From Marsupella aquatica (Eukaryota > Marchantiophyta): 64,000 bases of DNA. The notes under the pieces were generated by a model, which saw only the letters and a program-made list of their open reading frames with translations, did not search any database and was not told the DNA's origin. Made by a program: the position numbers and the translations under genes. The DNA lies in NCBI GenBank assembly GCA_973895155.1, contig OZ316894.1, positions 18,228,001 to 18,292,000 on the forward strand, given 5' to 3'. Every line of letters starts with the position of its first letter. Positions within the stretch are counted from its first letter, which is position 1. Positions 42,986-55,289 of the stretch are shown here, one piece after another.

Positions 42986-43199
42986 CAAGAAAAGTCTTGA
43001 CTAGTAAATAACAGAAATAAATAATAATATAATCTACAACTAAAATCAGGGATCAGGCATTTTTTAGTCCTTCCTCCTAACACAATAGGGAAAAACCTTC
43101 TGGGTGGAAAAGATTCATAGCAATTGGATTTGTATGGCTGTTTTTCCTTACCATTGATGGAATAAATGGGCACCTTTGACACATATATGCTTCCCCGGC

Positions 43200-43290
43200 T
43201 GCCCCATAAATGCCCCGACCCGACTCCCTATGGGCCGGTCTTCCTTGCGCCATGCAACGCACGGGCATAGGGCCCGTAAATCACCATAAT
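43200..43290 (-). repeat. Reverse copy of the ATGCCCGTGCGTTGCA motif repeat
   Basis: On the minus strand the segment reads TATGCCCGTGCGTTGCATGG followed by CGCAAGGAAGAC and GGCCGGCCC-type sequence, matching the lead of the repeats at 5610 and 6231 (ATGCCCGTGCCTTGCACGG then AAGAC). No purine minisatellite follows here. Confidence 0.5.
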
Positions 43291-43625
43291 AAGGGATGCC
43301 CCCAAGTTCCCCATGGAAGGGCCTTTCCCACTTACCTGGTAGCAAGCCTGGCCACATGTTGGATTTCAATCACATACAAATGTCTATGTTTGTCTACATG
43401 TTTGCAATATACATAATGATATGATTAGTGTTTTAAGGCAAGGCCAACAAAAACAATTAGATTTGAAAACCATAATACTGCAATTCCAAAGGTAAATGTG
43501 AGAATAATTCACACCTCGGGCAACAAAGTTGGACTATGGGCACAATGCAAGATAGTCACAAGAAGAGGTGCATGTAGTCTAATTTCTTTGATTGATTGAT
43601 AATTAACAGTATGGTGTGCACCTTT

Positions 43626-46600
43626 TTTCTTTTTTTTCTTTTTTTTCTTTTTTCTTTTTTTTTTCAAACCGAGAAACTTTATTCCATGGGCCAAAAAACA
43701 ATACATACCGCCTGGAGGGGGAAGGCAGCAAAAAAGGAAAAAGAGAATAGGTGGCTGAGAGGGGGAGCACACCCATATATGCTGGGAGACGACAACACAG
43801 CCCAGACCGCCTGGGGAGAGGGAGGCGGAAAGAGGGGACTGATGGCCCAGAAGACAAAGAACCTATAGTGGCCTAAGAGACAATTATGTGCATATCAACT
43901 GGAAAGAACCTGGTGGCACAAAACCGGAGACCACCCAAGAATACTATCCCAAAGATGGCCAAGTCCATACCCTGCTGGTCACCAAAAATGAGCCGTACCC
44001 TGCCCAGCCCCAAAACAAACCAAATGAATGTCGCCACTTCATCGAGGACAGCCGCAGCTGGACTAAGAGATGCAGCACACACCACGCATAACCAGAATAC
44101 ATGCCAAAGCGGAACAAAGCAAGGAGGAATAACCATGGGTCAAAAGAAGGTATCCCAGGAGCGCGATGATGAGCAAGACGGCTATATCAATTCGACGGAT
44201 ACTACCTTCGATCTAGGCCCCACACATCCTGCCATTCTGAAACGGCACCTGAACGCATCCGCAACATGGCTAGAGCAGAGTCGAAAGAGCCGCGACGTTC
44301 ACTCCAACAAAAAGCTAGACACCTAGAATCCGCTCCACAATGAGATGGGACACTGGGAATCAGCCCGTCTACGCCAGCAGCCGAAGACTGGCCCAAAGGA
44401 TGAGGGGAACACCAGGATGAGCCTTCATAGGTCTGAAACCGACTTTCATCCCAGTGGCCAGAATGGAGAGAAACCTGAGCCTGAATCTCGAACCAAAATC
44501 TGAGCTTTGTGCCTCAGGCCGAGTCGAACCTTATGGCCCCGAGAAAAGGACATAGGGCAGAGTCCGCACCGCTCACACTGGGATCCACTGCCATAGCCGA
44601 GAAAAAACCAGACAATTGCAATACCATATGCCTGACAAGGAGGGGGACCGGTAAACTGAAGTGCCCCATCCACAAGAATGATCATCACGAGGCAAGGAAG
44701 TACCCCATATCCCATAGTTCGTCATAGATCCTTCGTCTCCATCAACGGACCACACACAATACAATAGGACGGCCAGCAGGGTAAAAGTGACTGTAACCAT
44801 CCCCAAGACAGATCCCTAGAAGAAACCAATCTATATGCAACCCAGGCAGGATCCTATTGAACGCACTAGGAAGGAGCAAACCTTAGCAACTATGATCAAC
44901 TGAGCCATTAGGGTGGTACAACCTCCCAGACTACGGGAGGAGAGCCTAAGAAACTAGGCAAAACTATCTATTAAATATCTACTATGAATGATGACTGGCT
45001 CACCTGGTGAGGAGAGTAGAGCCAGAGCAACGAGCCAACCAGAAGACTAACCTAGGTCGAATGCAACTGTAAATGAGAGAGACAACCCCAATAGGGGGAA
45101 GCCCCAAACTCCTGAGAGCACAAAATGATATATCAGAATGAGAGAGAAGATCCGCTGATCGAGGGGAAAGCCTCTAACATCATAGATCCCATATAGTATG
45201 AAAAGGATGGGGAAGAGCAAACGCCGAGGCAAGAGCAGAGGTGGTGCAACAGCACAGAGATCCGTAAATATGCTGATAGAATGCCGATGTCCAAATACTG
45301 GCAACGAGACAGCCGAAGAGAGAGGTGATAAGAACACAGACTGAGAGCATATATCTGGTTCTGCTCAAGCTAACATATGCTAGATAAGCAGATTTGGAAA
45401 CATAAGGTACAAAGAAGGTGGGAAACATATGACACGACCATAGAAGAGGAAAGGTTTTGAGAATAATAGATATAGATATTTTGCTGAGCAGGAGAGCCTG
45501 GTGGGGAGGAACAAAGGAGTGAGACAAAGGAGGGGGTTGCCCCGAGATCTGATGAGAGAGGAACAATGCATGATATAAAAGGTGGGAGTGAGGAGGAGAG
45601 GTCCTATTAGAAAAGTCATCTTTGGGAACGGAGAGCAAGGGGAGAAGATATGTATTTAACAGCATAGTGTAGCCTCTGTTTTTGCTTCTCAGGGGAGGAG
45701 CAGATAACAACCGATCTAAGGTGGAAAATGGCTGAGGAGGCAGCAGCAAAGGGGGAGAAAACCGCTGTTTGGCCCTGAAAAAAGCGAAGGTTCCGTTTTT
45801 TCCAGATTGCCCACAGGGTTTCGTATATTACAAATAACCTAGCAGATAAACGAGGAGAACGGCCAAGAGCCAGGTCCAAAGTGCTAAGGAAAGAGGAACC
45901 TCCCGGGAGGTGAGACAAAGCTGGGACCCGCTCAAAGAACCATGCGGTATGGTTTCAAGCAGCTGTAGAGTATGAGCAGGAGAAAAACAAGTGTCGACTA
46001 TCTTCAATGAATTCTCTGCAAAAAAAGGCAGATGCCATCCCCTTGCCCACATTGGAGAGCTCTCCTGCCTGTAAAGAGTCCTGCAGCAATAACCCTCCAG
46101 ATAAAAATTTTCCCTCTATGGGATAAGTAAGAACGCCAGATCCTTCGCCATCTTCTCTGCCAGACAGCCAGAGAATCAGATGCTTCCCACCGAGAGTTAA
46201 GTGATGCAAAATCATAGGCTGATTTATCTAGCAAGGAATATGCAGAAGCGTTGCTCAGATGACAAGGGACCCGAAGAGATTTAATTCCCTGCCAGAACCA
46301 TTGCGCTACATTGAAAGGATAAGAGAGAGAGGGCGAAGGACCACTTTGAAGTAGCCCAATAGTGGTCCCAAGTAAATCTCGGTACATGGGGCTCAATCCA
46401 CGGAGCCTGAAGATACGTATCAAAAAGTCAATCCAATTGTTAGAGATCCAATCCCAAAGGTCCTGAGCGGAGCGAATATTTAAACGTTTGCAGGCCAATG
46501 TAATGAGTGGAAGAGAGGTGAGAGGGAAGCCATTAGAACAAAAGGTTAACAATAGTAGGTCCCCAATATTCCACCGAGCCGGAAGGGCAGAAGGACCCGC

Positions 46601-48079
46601 ACTCCACAAAAGCTTACCCCGAATCTTGGCCCAGGCCGACCATATGCCTGCTGTGTAGCCCATGCCACGAAATGATGATGGGTAGGAGAACAAGAACCGG
46701 TCCATTATTGAGTAGCCTGAGTTCTTGAGGTGAATCGATTCTTTCCAGGCTGCAAGCCGAAGGTTTTCGGAGAAGAGGATGGCCCACTCAGAGAGGGGAT
46801 CCGTAAGCATACGTACTGCCCATCTGGCCAGAAGAGCGGAGGCCTGGAGCCTGATATTTTTAAAGCCTAGGCCTCCATCTTGCTTCTTACCGCTCATACG
46901 GTCCCAAGAGACGAGGGGGGTCTTCCTTCCACCATCCTTGTTGAAACCCCACAGGAAGTCTTTACATATTTTTTGTATCTTATCTGAAAGACTCTCTGTC
47001 AATTGGGTGTACATCATGTGATAAACGGTCATGGATAGGAGAACCTATTTTACTAGAAGGACTCTACCTGTGAAGGAGAAGTTTTTATTAGACCAACTAG
47101 CCAGACAACGATTGAGTTTTTTTAGGCAGAAATCCTGAAACTGAAGATTAGTCAGATGGTGACCGATAGGAGCACCCAGATAGCTTGTCGATTGACCCTG
47201 TGGAATAATAATACAATTAGAATTTTTGAGCCATGTAGGGAGGGATTCCAAGCAATAGGTGACGATCTCTGTTTTCTCCAAATTCAGGCGCGCTCCTGTT
47301 GCCAATTCATATTGATCCATTATTGCACGAATTTCCAGAAAGCAAGATTCCCGAGCTGGGGTAAGAACTCCAAGGTCGTCTACAAAGAAACGGTGAAATA
47401 GTGTGAGCAGATCATTAATTTTTATACTGTGCACTTTCCCCTCCCGCAGCGCTACTTCGAATACATCCATAAGAGGCTGAGTCAAAAGTGCATAGATTAG
47501 CGGAGCTAGAGGACAGCCTTGGCAAACACCACGAATTAGCAGAATCGGTTTAGTAAACTGTCCGTTTACGTGTACCTTGGCCGAGGCATTGTTCATTAGA
47601 CCCATAATAATCCTGATGAGATGGGCACTCAGCCCCGAAGCCATCAATGTGTCCCTTATGTATCTATGGTCTACCCTATCGAAGGCTTTAGAAAAATCCA
47701 TTTTCATAAAGAGAGCTGGTACATTGTTAGTAGTGAGCCAATCAGAAGCTAACCACGCAATCGAGACGTTGTCCAGGATTTGCCTTCCGGGCACGAATCC
47801 TGTTTGTTGGATGTTTACCATCTTGGGCATGATCGTTCACAGACGAATTGCTATTAATTTAGCTATGATCTTATAAGCTATGTTTAGAAGAGTGATTGGA
47901 CGCCAGTTTGATAGTCTTGATTTGTCCGACGATTTAGGAACCAACTTAATGACTCCATCTAAGAACCCTGGTAACATTACACCGTCTGACCAAAAAGATA
48001 TTATCATTTGAAGGAATAGAGGAGAAATAAAGTCCCAGCATGCCATGAATACCTCAATAGTTAGTCCATCGATACCCAG
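43626..48079 (-). mobile_element. 5'-truncated non-LTR retrotransposon (plant L1-type LINE)
   Basis: The insertion is bounded by an exact 18-bp direct repeat, AGTATGGTGTGCACCTTT, at 43608-43625 and 48080-48097, a classic target-site duplication. The A-rich 3' tail of the minus-strand element appears as TTTTTTC units at 43623-43662. Reverse transcriptase sequence lies at 47045-48079 and the conserved C-terminal part, including a zinc-binding region, continues to about 45800. The left part of the element lacks its first ORF and the endonuclease domain because the insertion begins inside the reverse transcriptase. About 2 kb with no clear coding function separates the end of the ORF from the tail. 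Confidence 0.92.
45800..48079 (-). pseudogene. LINE ORF2 remnant: reverse transcriptase and C-terminal domain
   Basis: On the minus strand one frame runs 48079-46004 with two in-frame stops, TGA at 47837-47839 and TAG at 47045-47047. It carries NWRPITLLNIAYKI, QTGFVPGRQILDNV, MKMDFSKAFDRVDH (motif A Asp), GVCQGCPLAPLIYALL (motif B) and FVDDLGVL (motif C, a FVDD form of the usual YADD, 47371-47394). The plant LINE C-terminal region follows (FLWGFNKDGG, KKQDGGLGFKNI, WRRIWRSYLSHRGKIFIWRV). After 46004 the homology continues in other frames (HLFFSCSYS; YETLWAIWKKRN), so at least one frameshift is present. With the 5' truncation this copy is inactive. Confidence 0.9.
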
Positions 48080-48097
48080 AGTATGGTGTGCACCTTT

Positions 48098-49077
48098 GAG
48101 CATCCATACTTTAAATTAGTCAATTACTCTTTTTTGAGTTTTCATCATTTTTGTTTCTAGATGTTACTGGGCTAAGTTAGCATTTTGAGAGGCTCGACTT
48201 CCTCCCAAAATGTAAAACTCCCCATTCTTTGACCTCATACTTACAAGGAAGATCATCGAAGGCAAATCGCAGCACCGTAGGCATACCAGCTCTACTCACA
48301 ATCGGAGGTCTAGGACATTCAACTTCTGGTTCCTCCATAGGCACCATCCAGTAGGAATACCTCTCATTGTTGTATGTCCGCTACCCCCCCCCCTTAAGGG
48401 AAACCATCAAAGAACCTCGTGAAGGACCAGCCTCCTCTCTCTTCAAAGAGGCATCCACGTCCACTGCACTCTTCTCTCATTTGGTGGGACTGTGCCATGT
48501 CGACTCAGCAAATCATGCAAATATTGCATTATAACCATCATGAATCTCAACATGGCAAGAGAAAGATGAATTACCAAGTCACGCAAAATTCCAACTTGAC
48601 GCGCCATCAGCACCGCACTCAACGTCTATGAAGTTCTTTGCATCTGACTGGGATTAGAAGTCCATTGTAGTTGTATAGACACTTGTATGGGACCATTTGC
48701 AAATTCTGTGTCAAGAAATCCAAGGTCAAGAGGAGGTGTTGAAATGTCCACCTCACAGCAATAGTCTGTGAGCTGTTGTATTTTCTTCCTTGGATCTTGT
48801 TGCCAATCGAGCCGTTCTCTATGACTAAATTAGCAGTCATTGATTAGCTCGCCTTTTATCTCAGTGGCACTTACGTCTTCTTGCGTTTACTTTTTTACTG
48901 TTATGTACTATGTCACATCACCACCTTCCGGTTGTCATGTTCGGTGCTGCATCACCTTAATTACCTGTGTATTTAATGATCCTCAGACAAAGGACTTATC
49001 AAGAGATTTTAATTATACCCGGATTTTCTACAGCCGGCCTTTCTGGACTTTGTTCCTACCTACATATCTACAGTTCA
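48098..49077. other. Spacer between the LINE and the orphan VSR 5' region
   Basis: About 1 kb of non-coding sequence with a C9 run near 48386. If the orphan region were a full VSR copy, its coding region should lie here on the minus strand, but no VSR sequence could be recognised. Confidence 0.5.
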
Positions 49078-50250
49078 TGACCACACAGATGTTGAAGTCC
49101 AAGGCTAAATAATTGCAAAGTGGTTCAGAGGTCAAAAGGTCCCTATTCTTACCTTGCTCACTCGGCTCTATGCCTGACCAACCGACACACCGCCCTTGTC
49201 AAGGGGCTTTTATTTGTAAAGAAGCAAACACAACAATAGAGCAAGCTTCCCCGGATCAGGGATCCGCCCCTCTCACCAACAATACTATGTTTCCTCGACA
49301 ACAGCAGCCCTCTCCATCTCCTTGTCCTAGCATTCATTCCTTTGCCCAGCATAAACGGCTTGGTATGTCTTGCTCTCTCCCTCCTACCTTTTCCACAAAT
49401 GCCACAACAAAATGTGAAAGAGGAGAACTCAGAGCCAAACTCCCGATGTTCATTAACAACCACCAGCTGCTAGGTCCGCCAAGGACAAGTGTGAGCACAC
49501 TCACTCACTCACTCCCATCCAAATCACTGCAGAAGAAATTTTCTCAACACCCATCACCCGTTAAACCGACATGCCACCCCCACCGCCAAGCTCCACCAGG
49601 ACAAAACTTTAAATCTATCTATTGAACTAGTTATCCCTGTGCCAAAGAACAAATACACCTAACCACGAGACATGACATATATACCACTATACATGATCCC
49701 CAACGCAAAAGACAAGGAGGGAAGAGTAAAAGGAAGGACCACAAGAGGGCCAAAGAGGCCCCACAAGCTCGAGAGGCCCCATGGAACAAAAAATAAACAA
49801 CTGAATAGACAAGACTAAAACCCTAGTGAGTGGGTGGAAACTGAAAAGCCTGGTAGAACTCTACCGCAAATTGCATAAGAGGGTCATGCAGAGGAATTTG
49901 TCTAGAAGCCCTAAAAGCTACAGCCTTGGCCCTATGAAGAATGGTGAAACTTTGCGCTAGCTGAAGTGTAATGGACACCCTAGTGTAATGGACACCCTCT
50001 ATCTAAGGAAGACGTTGAGGACTGAAAGAAGGCAACATGGCCTCCATTCTATGCAAAAGACCTATCAAAGCTAGGGTGGATAGATAGATTTCCAGAGCAA
50101 AAGGGTTTAGGGCCACCATCATCATTGTACTTGTGGCTTGCGTCAACAGAATACCTTCCTCCCTCATTCCTTCCTTCGAAGAAAAGAGATGGAATTAGAC
50201 CATGAGAAATTATTCACCTTCCTCACAAAACACTATTTTCAATGTTTTAC
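49078..50250 (-). pseudogene. Orphan copy of the VSR promoter and 5' UTR
   Basis: In the same orientation as VSR copy 1, this segment matches 42220-42985: CCACACAGATGTTGAAGTCC, the leader-exon donor (GAGCAAG then GTAAGA at about 49165), CAGGGATCCGCCCCTCT, the leader region, then GTGGCTTGCGTCAACAG and GAAAAGAGATGGA. Similarity stops abruptly at 49078, inside the 5' UTR intron, and no receptor coding sequence follows. An unrelated repeat (49675-50080) interrupts it. It is thus a promoter and first exon without a gene. Confidence 0.8.
49675..50080 (+). mobile_element. Dispersed ~400-bp repeat, copy 2
   Basis: Same element as 38805-39245 but in the opposite orientation: AGGCCCCACAAGCTCGAGAG, GTCTAGAAGCCCTAAAAGCT, ACAGCCTTGGCCCTATGAAG. 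It splits the orphan VSR 5' region, since sequences homologous to the VSR1 promoter resume at about 50110. TGTAATGGACACCCTAG is duplicated within it (49965-49995). Confidence 0.7.
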
Positions 50251-52378
50251 TGACTTGAAAGGCAAAAAAAATACAGAAAAAATATGTTACAACTGGCAAA
50301 GAATAAAAATGCACCATACCAAGCTAAACAAGTTAGAGGATCACAAAGGCAATCACCAAGGCAAGAGACCCAATACAGGGCTTTCTCTAGATTTCTTTTT
50401 CTAGCGTATTAAGCAAATAATGTGAAAATAATAAGACAGTGCCTAAATCAAGATTTTTATAATATTTGACTTGGCAAGGCCTACACGAGGGCCTACAGGA
50501 AAGGAACCCTATTTATTAATTTTTATGTTTACATCTGCCACATATAGACTATATCATCATGTGATGACACCCTGTGTTTTGGGGTCACCCAGTAAGGCCA
50601 GTATGTGTCTTTTGGCTAGGACAGATATATAGATTCACCAAGGTAGAAAATATTGTTCCATTGGAACCTCAATAGCTCCGGAATCTCAAATATAAATTGG
50701 AGTATTTTTCTAGCGTTCGCAGAAGCCACCTAAAATTTAGTCATTTGGAGTCCAAATCCTAATTATTTCTTTATTTAATATACAACCTTGAAGTATGCAC
50801 TAAGCAACTGAGCAAGAGAAACTAAGATGTTGGGCTGGAAATGGAAGGAGAAAAAGAAAATGCAGGAGAGTTGATAGGATTTGCGCTCACTGCAAGCCTA
50901 CATGCTCAAGACATTTACTTTGTGATGATGGTCAAGCTTAGAAAGAAGTTAGTCAAAGTAACTAAGTTGTGGTGATATTTAGCAGCAAGTAGGCAACCAT
51001 GTTCTTGTGCAGGACTGTGGTATATATGTAATGAAGGGCAATCTAACACTAAGACAAGGGCATACGGCCCAGTACAAAGTCTAGAGCATAGCCTGTAGAC
51101 CATGACTATTGGGGCACAAAGAATTGCGTTATTTTGATTTCTATCTTCAAAGGAAAACGTCGTCTTCTCCTCCACAAAGACAAGACGGACCAAAAGGACA
51201 AGAGCCCCCTACGGCACTAAGCCACAGATAACTTAGTCTAGCTCTTTGAGAAAAGGATTTTAAAATGGACCGTCATTTCCAAAATCTTTACCGGAAACTA
51301 TGTGAAATCATGAAGAAGCCAGCCATAAAGAGGAATGCAAACGGGCCAAACTGAATTGCTTTGGGTTTCCACATACACATAGGATCATGTGTGATGTTAC
51401 TATACGTTACGTACTTGTTCTATTTTAGAGGCATTTTAGAGGCATAGTAAACAATTTTAAAATACTCGAACGGTAACTAATACAGTTACAGTGAAAAAAA
51501 ATGTTATCTCTTTCTTTGTATTCTTTTTTTGTTTGTACACTTAATAGTTATATAGCATGGCACCCCCAAAATTACATTGCTTTTGCCACAAACACGACAA
51601 AGACTTTTTGGTTTACAGAAAACCTGCTCTATCCTGTTTGCCACCATCCTTGCTAATGTGGCGCATCCTAGTGCCAGAGAATTTGCAAGAGACCCCTAAT
51701 GGGGGTCCTTAAATATAGTTGGGGTGTAACTGAAATGGGTTCTCACCATCTATTGATGAGCACAGCTCAGGCATTTAGGCTAGTTAAACATGATATTATT
51801 GGAAGCAGATTTCAGTAGGTTACATGAGATCCAATAATTAGTTTTAAGTTTTGTGTGAGGAATGTGGTCAAGAAACATAGTGTTATGACTTTTTCACATT
51901 CCTCCGGGAGGATTAGGTCCAGTAGAGTTTTTAGAGCTCTATGATTTTGAATAGTCAAGTCTGATTTGGAGATGAGAAGAATCTCCTACACTCCTAAGGC
52001 GAGCCCACACCTATAGATAATATGTTTAGTGTAGTACATATAGTTGAAGATGTATCATGCTTACTCTACACCAGGAGATTGCAAAGTGAGGGTTTCTCAG
52101 TAGTTTTTAACAATATGCTTGAAAATTTTGGGAGGTTGTGATGGCATTGAGATCCAAATGTAACCAGGGATAGAGATGTTATACTTAACATGCGTGTACC
52201 ACTAATTGCTATATTTGATCTGGGCAGATTGACTATTGGGGATCTCTAACAAAAGTTGAGCAAGACCGTAGACACTTCAAGTTTTCCGTAAACCATTTTG
52301 ACCACATGGATATTCTTGTGCTGCTATTAACTGGGCCATGATTCAAAGAGCTCTTTGGTCACATATATATTGAATACA
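50251..52378. other. AT-rich intergenic DNA, no gene seen
   Basis: Only short frames without domains. No structural RNA or regulatory site could be supported. Confidence 0.4.
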
Positions 52379-52379
52379 A

Positions 52380-52565
52380 CTTTTAAGTACTTTGCCACTA
52401 AAGATTTTTGAATTTACAATACTACTACTATTTTATTTGTATTTACAAATTATATGTTTGTATATAGTTCCCTTGGTTCCTTGAGTTTGTGAACTTGTCA
52501 TCCATAAAGAAAGCATGGCAGTATTGTCAATTAAAACATCTTTAGTGGCAAAATACTTTAAAAAG
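52380..52565. mobile_element. Inverted-repeat element, ~185 bp (possible MITE)
   Basis: Left arm 52380-52423 and right arm 52520-52565 are imperfect reverse complements, with the core TTTGCCACTAAAGAT matched exactly by ATCTTTAGTGGCAAA, around a ~95-bp AT-rich centre. Clear target duplications were not found, so assignment as a miniature inverted-repeat element is tentative. Confidence 0.6.
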
Positions 52566-53868
52566 CTGATATTGAATAATCATCTTGGCTTTCATATTTT
52601 TCTACTGTCCAAATGATTTTGTAACCAAAATACTCCACCACGGATACCTTATCCTGATACCACCATTTGCAATGAGTTCCTACAATTAGATTTCCCTTAC
52701 TTCACTAAAAATATTACGGGTTCACTTTGTAACTACCGAATGGGATGTGTCTGGTTGTGGTCTGGCTTTGGCCTTTCCTGGGTTGTGGGTTTTTGCCTTG
52801 AAATGATTTCTTTAAACCACAGCTGCCCCTTCAAGAGCTAGGGGTTACCCCTAGGATCCAAATTTCACTTAACAATATTTTTTCCTGAAATTTGGAGCAG
52901 ACTGGCACCTTAAAGGAAAAGAAGTGAGTGGAATGTGTGGAATTTGGAAAAATTGAGACGTGTTCCACGCTTCCCCCTTGGCAGAGTCAAAAGTGGGCCA
53001 GAAAAGGGAGGGACCACCAGGAATATTGACTCACTCTTGACCAGAGATAGTGTGATGTAACATGCAAAATCTAGGATAGTATTATACTACCACTGGCACC
53101 AGTAAAACTACTGGAGAGGCAAAGTCAAAATTGGCAGGGGCTTATGTGGCATGAAAGACGGAGAACCATGACCTTAGACAAATTCTTACATGACCACAGT
53201 TTTGGATGTCCTATAGTTCCTAACTTCAGGGTGGTTCTGGCAGAGAAAGGGTACCTTCTTCCCAAAACCAAATAATCCTGCCGTTGTATCATATACATAA
53301 CACTGCCTTAGCTAGAGACAGGATCCCAAAGACAGGAGACCCAATGAAGGAGAGAAGCCAGGGGAAAACCTCAGAAAGACCATAGAACCCATGAGCTCTT
53401 GCATCGGAGTTTAATTAATATATGGAGGGAAGTAAGGAGAAAAAATGCCGAAACATCACAGAGATTTGACAAGGTACTCAGATAGACTCATGGAAAACCA
53501 CAAGGCACAATCCAAACATCAAAATTATACTCCCATGATGTCAATTTAAGTTTCTTCAAAGTACTTTCGTTGCTCCTATTTTGTTTCTCTAGTGTTCTAT
53601 TATGTCCATTTAAGTCCTTTGTGTCTAGTGGCAATTCTTTGAAGGAGTCCAGTCACGACAAGCAAAAACAATTAACTTGATAAAGTGTTGTTTATTGTTT
53701 GAAATTCATTTTTCATTTTTTTGATCTTTTTGCAGTTACTTATTTGGCCTAACTATTGATTGAGTTTGTTTCTTGCTGAAAACATCATTGTTCCTGTTTG
53801 TAAGCAAAAGCAGCCTCATGTGGTGCCAGAAGTTTTGGAAAGAACTTCCCATGGAGTCCATAAAATAG
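52566..53868. other. Intergenic DNA, mostly featureless
   Basis: No gene seen. A fragment of the AGGAGACCCAATGAAGGAGA repeat type lies at about 53310-53400. Confidence 0.4.
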
Positions 53869-53869
53869 A

Positions 53870-54093
53870 GTTTCACAATTGAACCTGGGACCTCTTGGTT
53901 CTAGGCTAATCCCCTGGCCAACTGAAAATACCTTGACACCCCTTGCGTGAGGAGGGGGGATTGGACCTGGGATGTCTTGGTTCTAGGGTAATCCCTTTGC
54001 CAACTGAAGTACCCTCCACAACCCCTTCCGTGAGGAGGGGGCATTGAAGGTGGGACCTTTTGGTGCTAGGCTAATCCCTTGGCCAACTGAAGG
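53870..54093 (-). repeat. Three tRNA-like (SINE-head-like) units in tandem
   Basis: On the minus strand three units (about 54093-54040, 54008-53955, 53927-53870) each read like the front of a tRNA: CAGTTGGCCAGGGGATTAG near a box A position, then CTAGAACCAAGAGGTCCC and GGTTCAAT resembling box B. GGGGTTGTGGAGGG or GGGGTGTCAAGG spacers separate them, with CCCCTCCTCACG in the linkers. The units lack the 3' half of a foldable acceptor stem, so these are tRNA-derived repeats, not tRNA genes. Confidence 0.55.
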
Positions 54094-54300
54094 TAAGTCT
54101 ACAAGGGAAGTAGAGTTGTCATGGTGGAGGACAAAGGAAAGCAAGAAGAACTAAGAAGGGGAGTTTGAGGAATCATACTCCCTACTACAGTAATTGTACA
54201 CCCCTCAGCCCCTACAAAAGCTAAAATCTGAATAGGGTGTCTCAAAACTTCAGAATTTAATGGACCTTAACTCCCTACTTTTGGGTCACACACACAAAAA

Positions 54301-54398
54301 GTTACAGACTACCAAATTTGATCATAGTTCAGAACTTGTTGCCACAAAAGTTACACGCTACCAAATTTGATCATAGTTCAGAACTTGTTGCCACAAGC
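54301..54398. repeat. 49-bp tandem duplication
   Basis: GTTACAGACTACCAAATTTG through GTTGCCACAAAA (54301-54349) is repeated at 54350-54398 with four differences. Confidence 0.9.
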
Positions 54399-54473
54399 AT
54401 TGGCCGTATGCCATAACCATTACTCACTATAGAAGCTAGTGAAAAATAAATAAAAATACATTTACATAACTTG

Positions 54474-54793
54474 TGAAAACCTTGTGGTCATTCCTTTATG
54501 GCCAAAAGCCACCATCCGTAATTTGAAGCTTTGAGACACCCTATTAGCCTCAAAGCCCGGAGTTAAAAAGGGAAGGCTCATGAAAACCTTGTGGTCATTC
54601 CTTTATGGCCAAAAGCCACCATCCGTAATTTGAAGCTTTGAGACACCCTATTAGCCTCAAAGCCCGGAGTTAAAAAGGGAAGGCTCATGAAAACCTTGTG
54701 GTCATTCCTTTATGGCCAAAAGCCACCATCCCTAATTTGAAGCTTTGAGACACCCTATTAGCCTCAAAGCCCGAGTTAAAAAGGGAAGGCTCA
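54474..54793. repeat. Three near-identical 107-bp tandem units
   Basis: Units at 54474-54580, 54581-54687 and 54688-54793 begin TGAAAACCTTGTGGTCATTC and end AAAAAGGGAAGGCTCA. The first two are identical as read; the third has one substitution and one deleted base. Such low divergence means a recent expansion. Confidence 0.95.
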
Positions 54794-55289
54794 TGGGTAA
54801 CTCAAGTATAACGGGAACTCCCATAAAGTTATGGTAGCCAATCTTTGGCTACCTTAAGAAAACACTCAACCTCTAACTTTAGGTCCAAATACCAAAATCT
54901 AAAAATCCAGTACTCCTGAACTTTGGGAAGCTGCAACTATGGCACATGAGCTTTGTGCCCCTTGTGGTGATGGCTGTTGCATTTGGCTGATGCATTTGAG
55001 GTGACTACTAATAGAGAAGGGGAAAATGATATAGAGTATGAGACACAAGTGAGGCCATATATCCTGCCTTATGGGGCGGGTCATTGTTACCTACCCCATT
55101 TTTTAGATTCCTTAAGTGGGTCCCATCATTAGATTTCCAAATGGACCACAAATTAGTAACTTTCAACAACAACACATCTTGGAGATAACCCATCTTTGAA
55201 CTTCCTATTGGCTCAAGCATTCCTCCACACATCTGTACAGTACCTCCTAGCACACGGAGCCTTGCCTTGAGAGCATCTCTAGAGGTAGG

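Noticed and set aside
43596-43868. Plus-strand frame beginning with a Phe-rich run
   Set aside because: It is the complement of the LINE A-rich tail.
53870-54093. Functional tRNA genes
   Set aside because: Box A and box B-like blocks are present but no complete cloverleaf with acceptor stem could be drawn.
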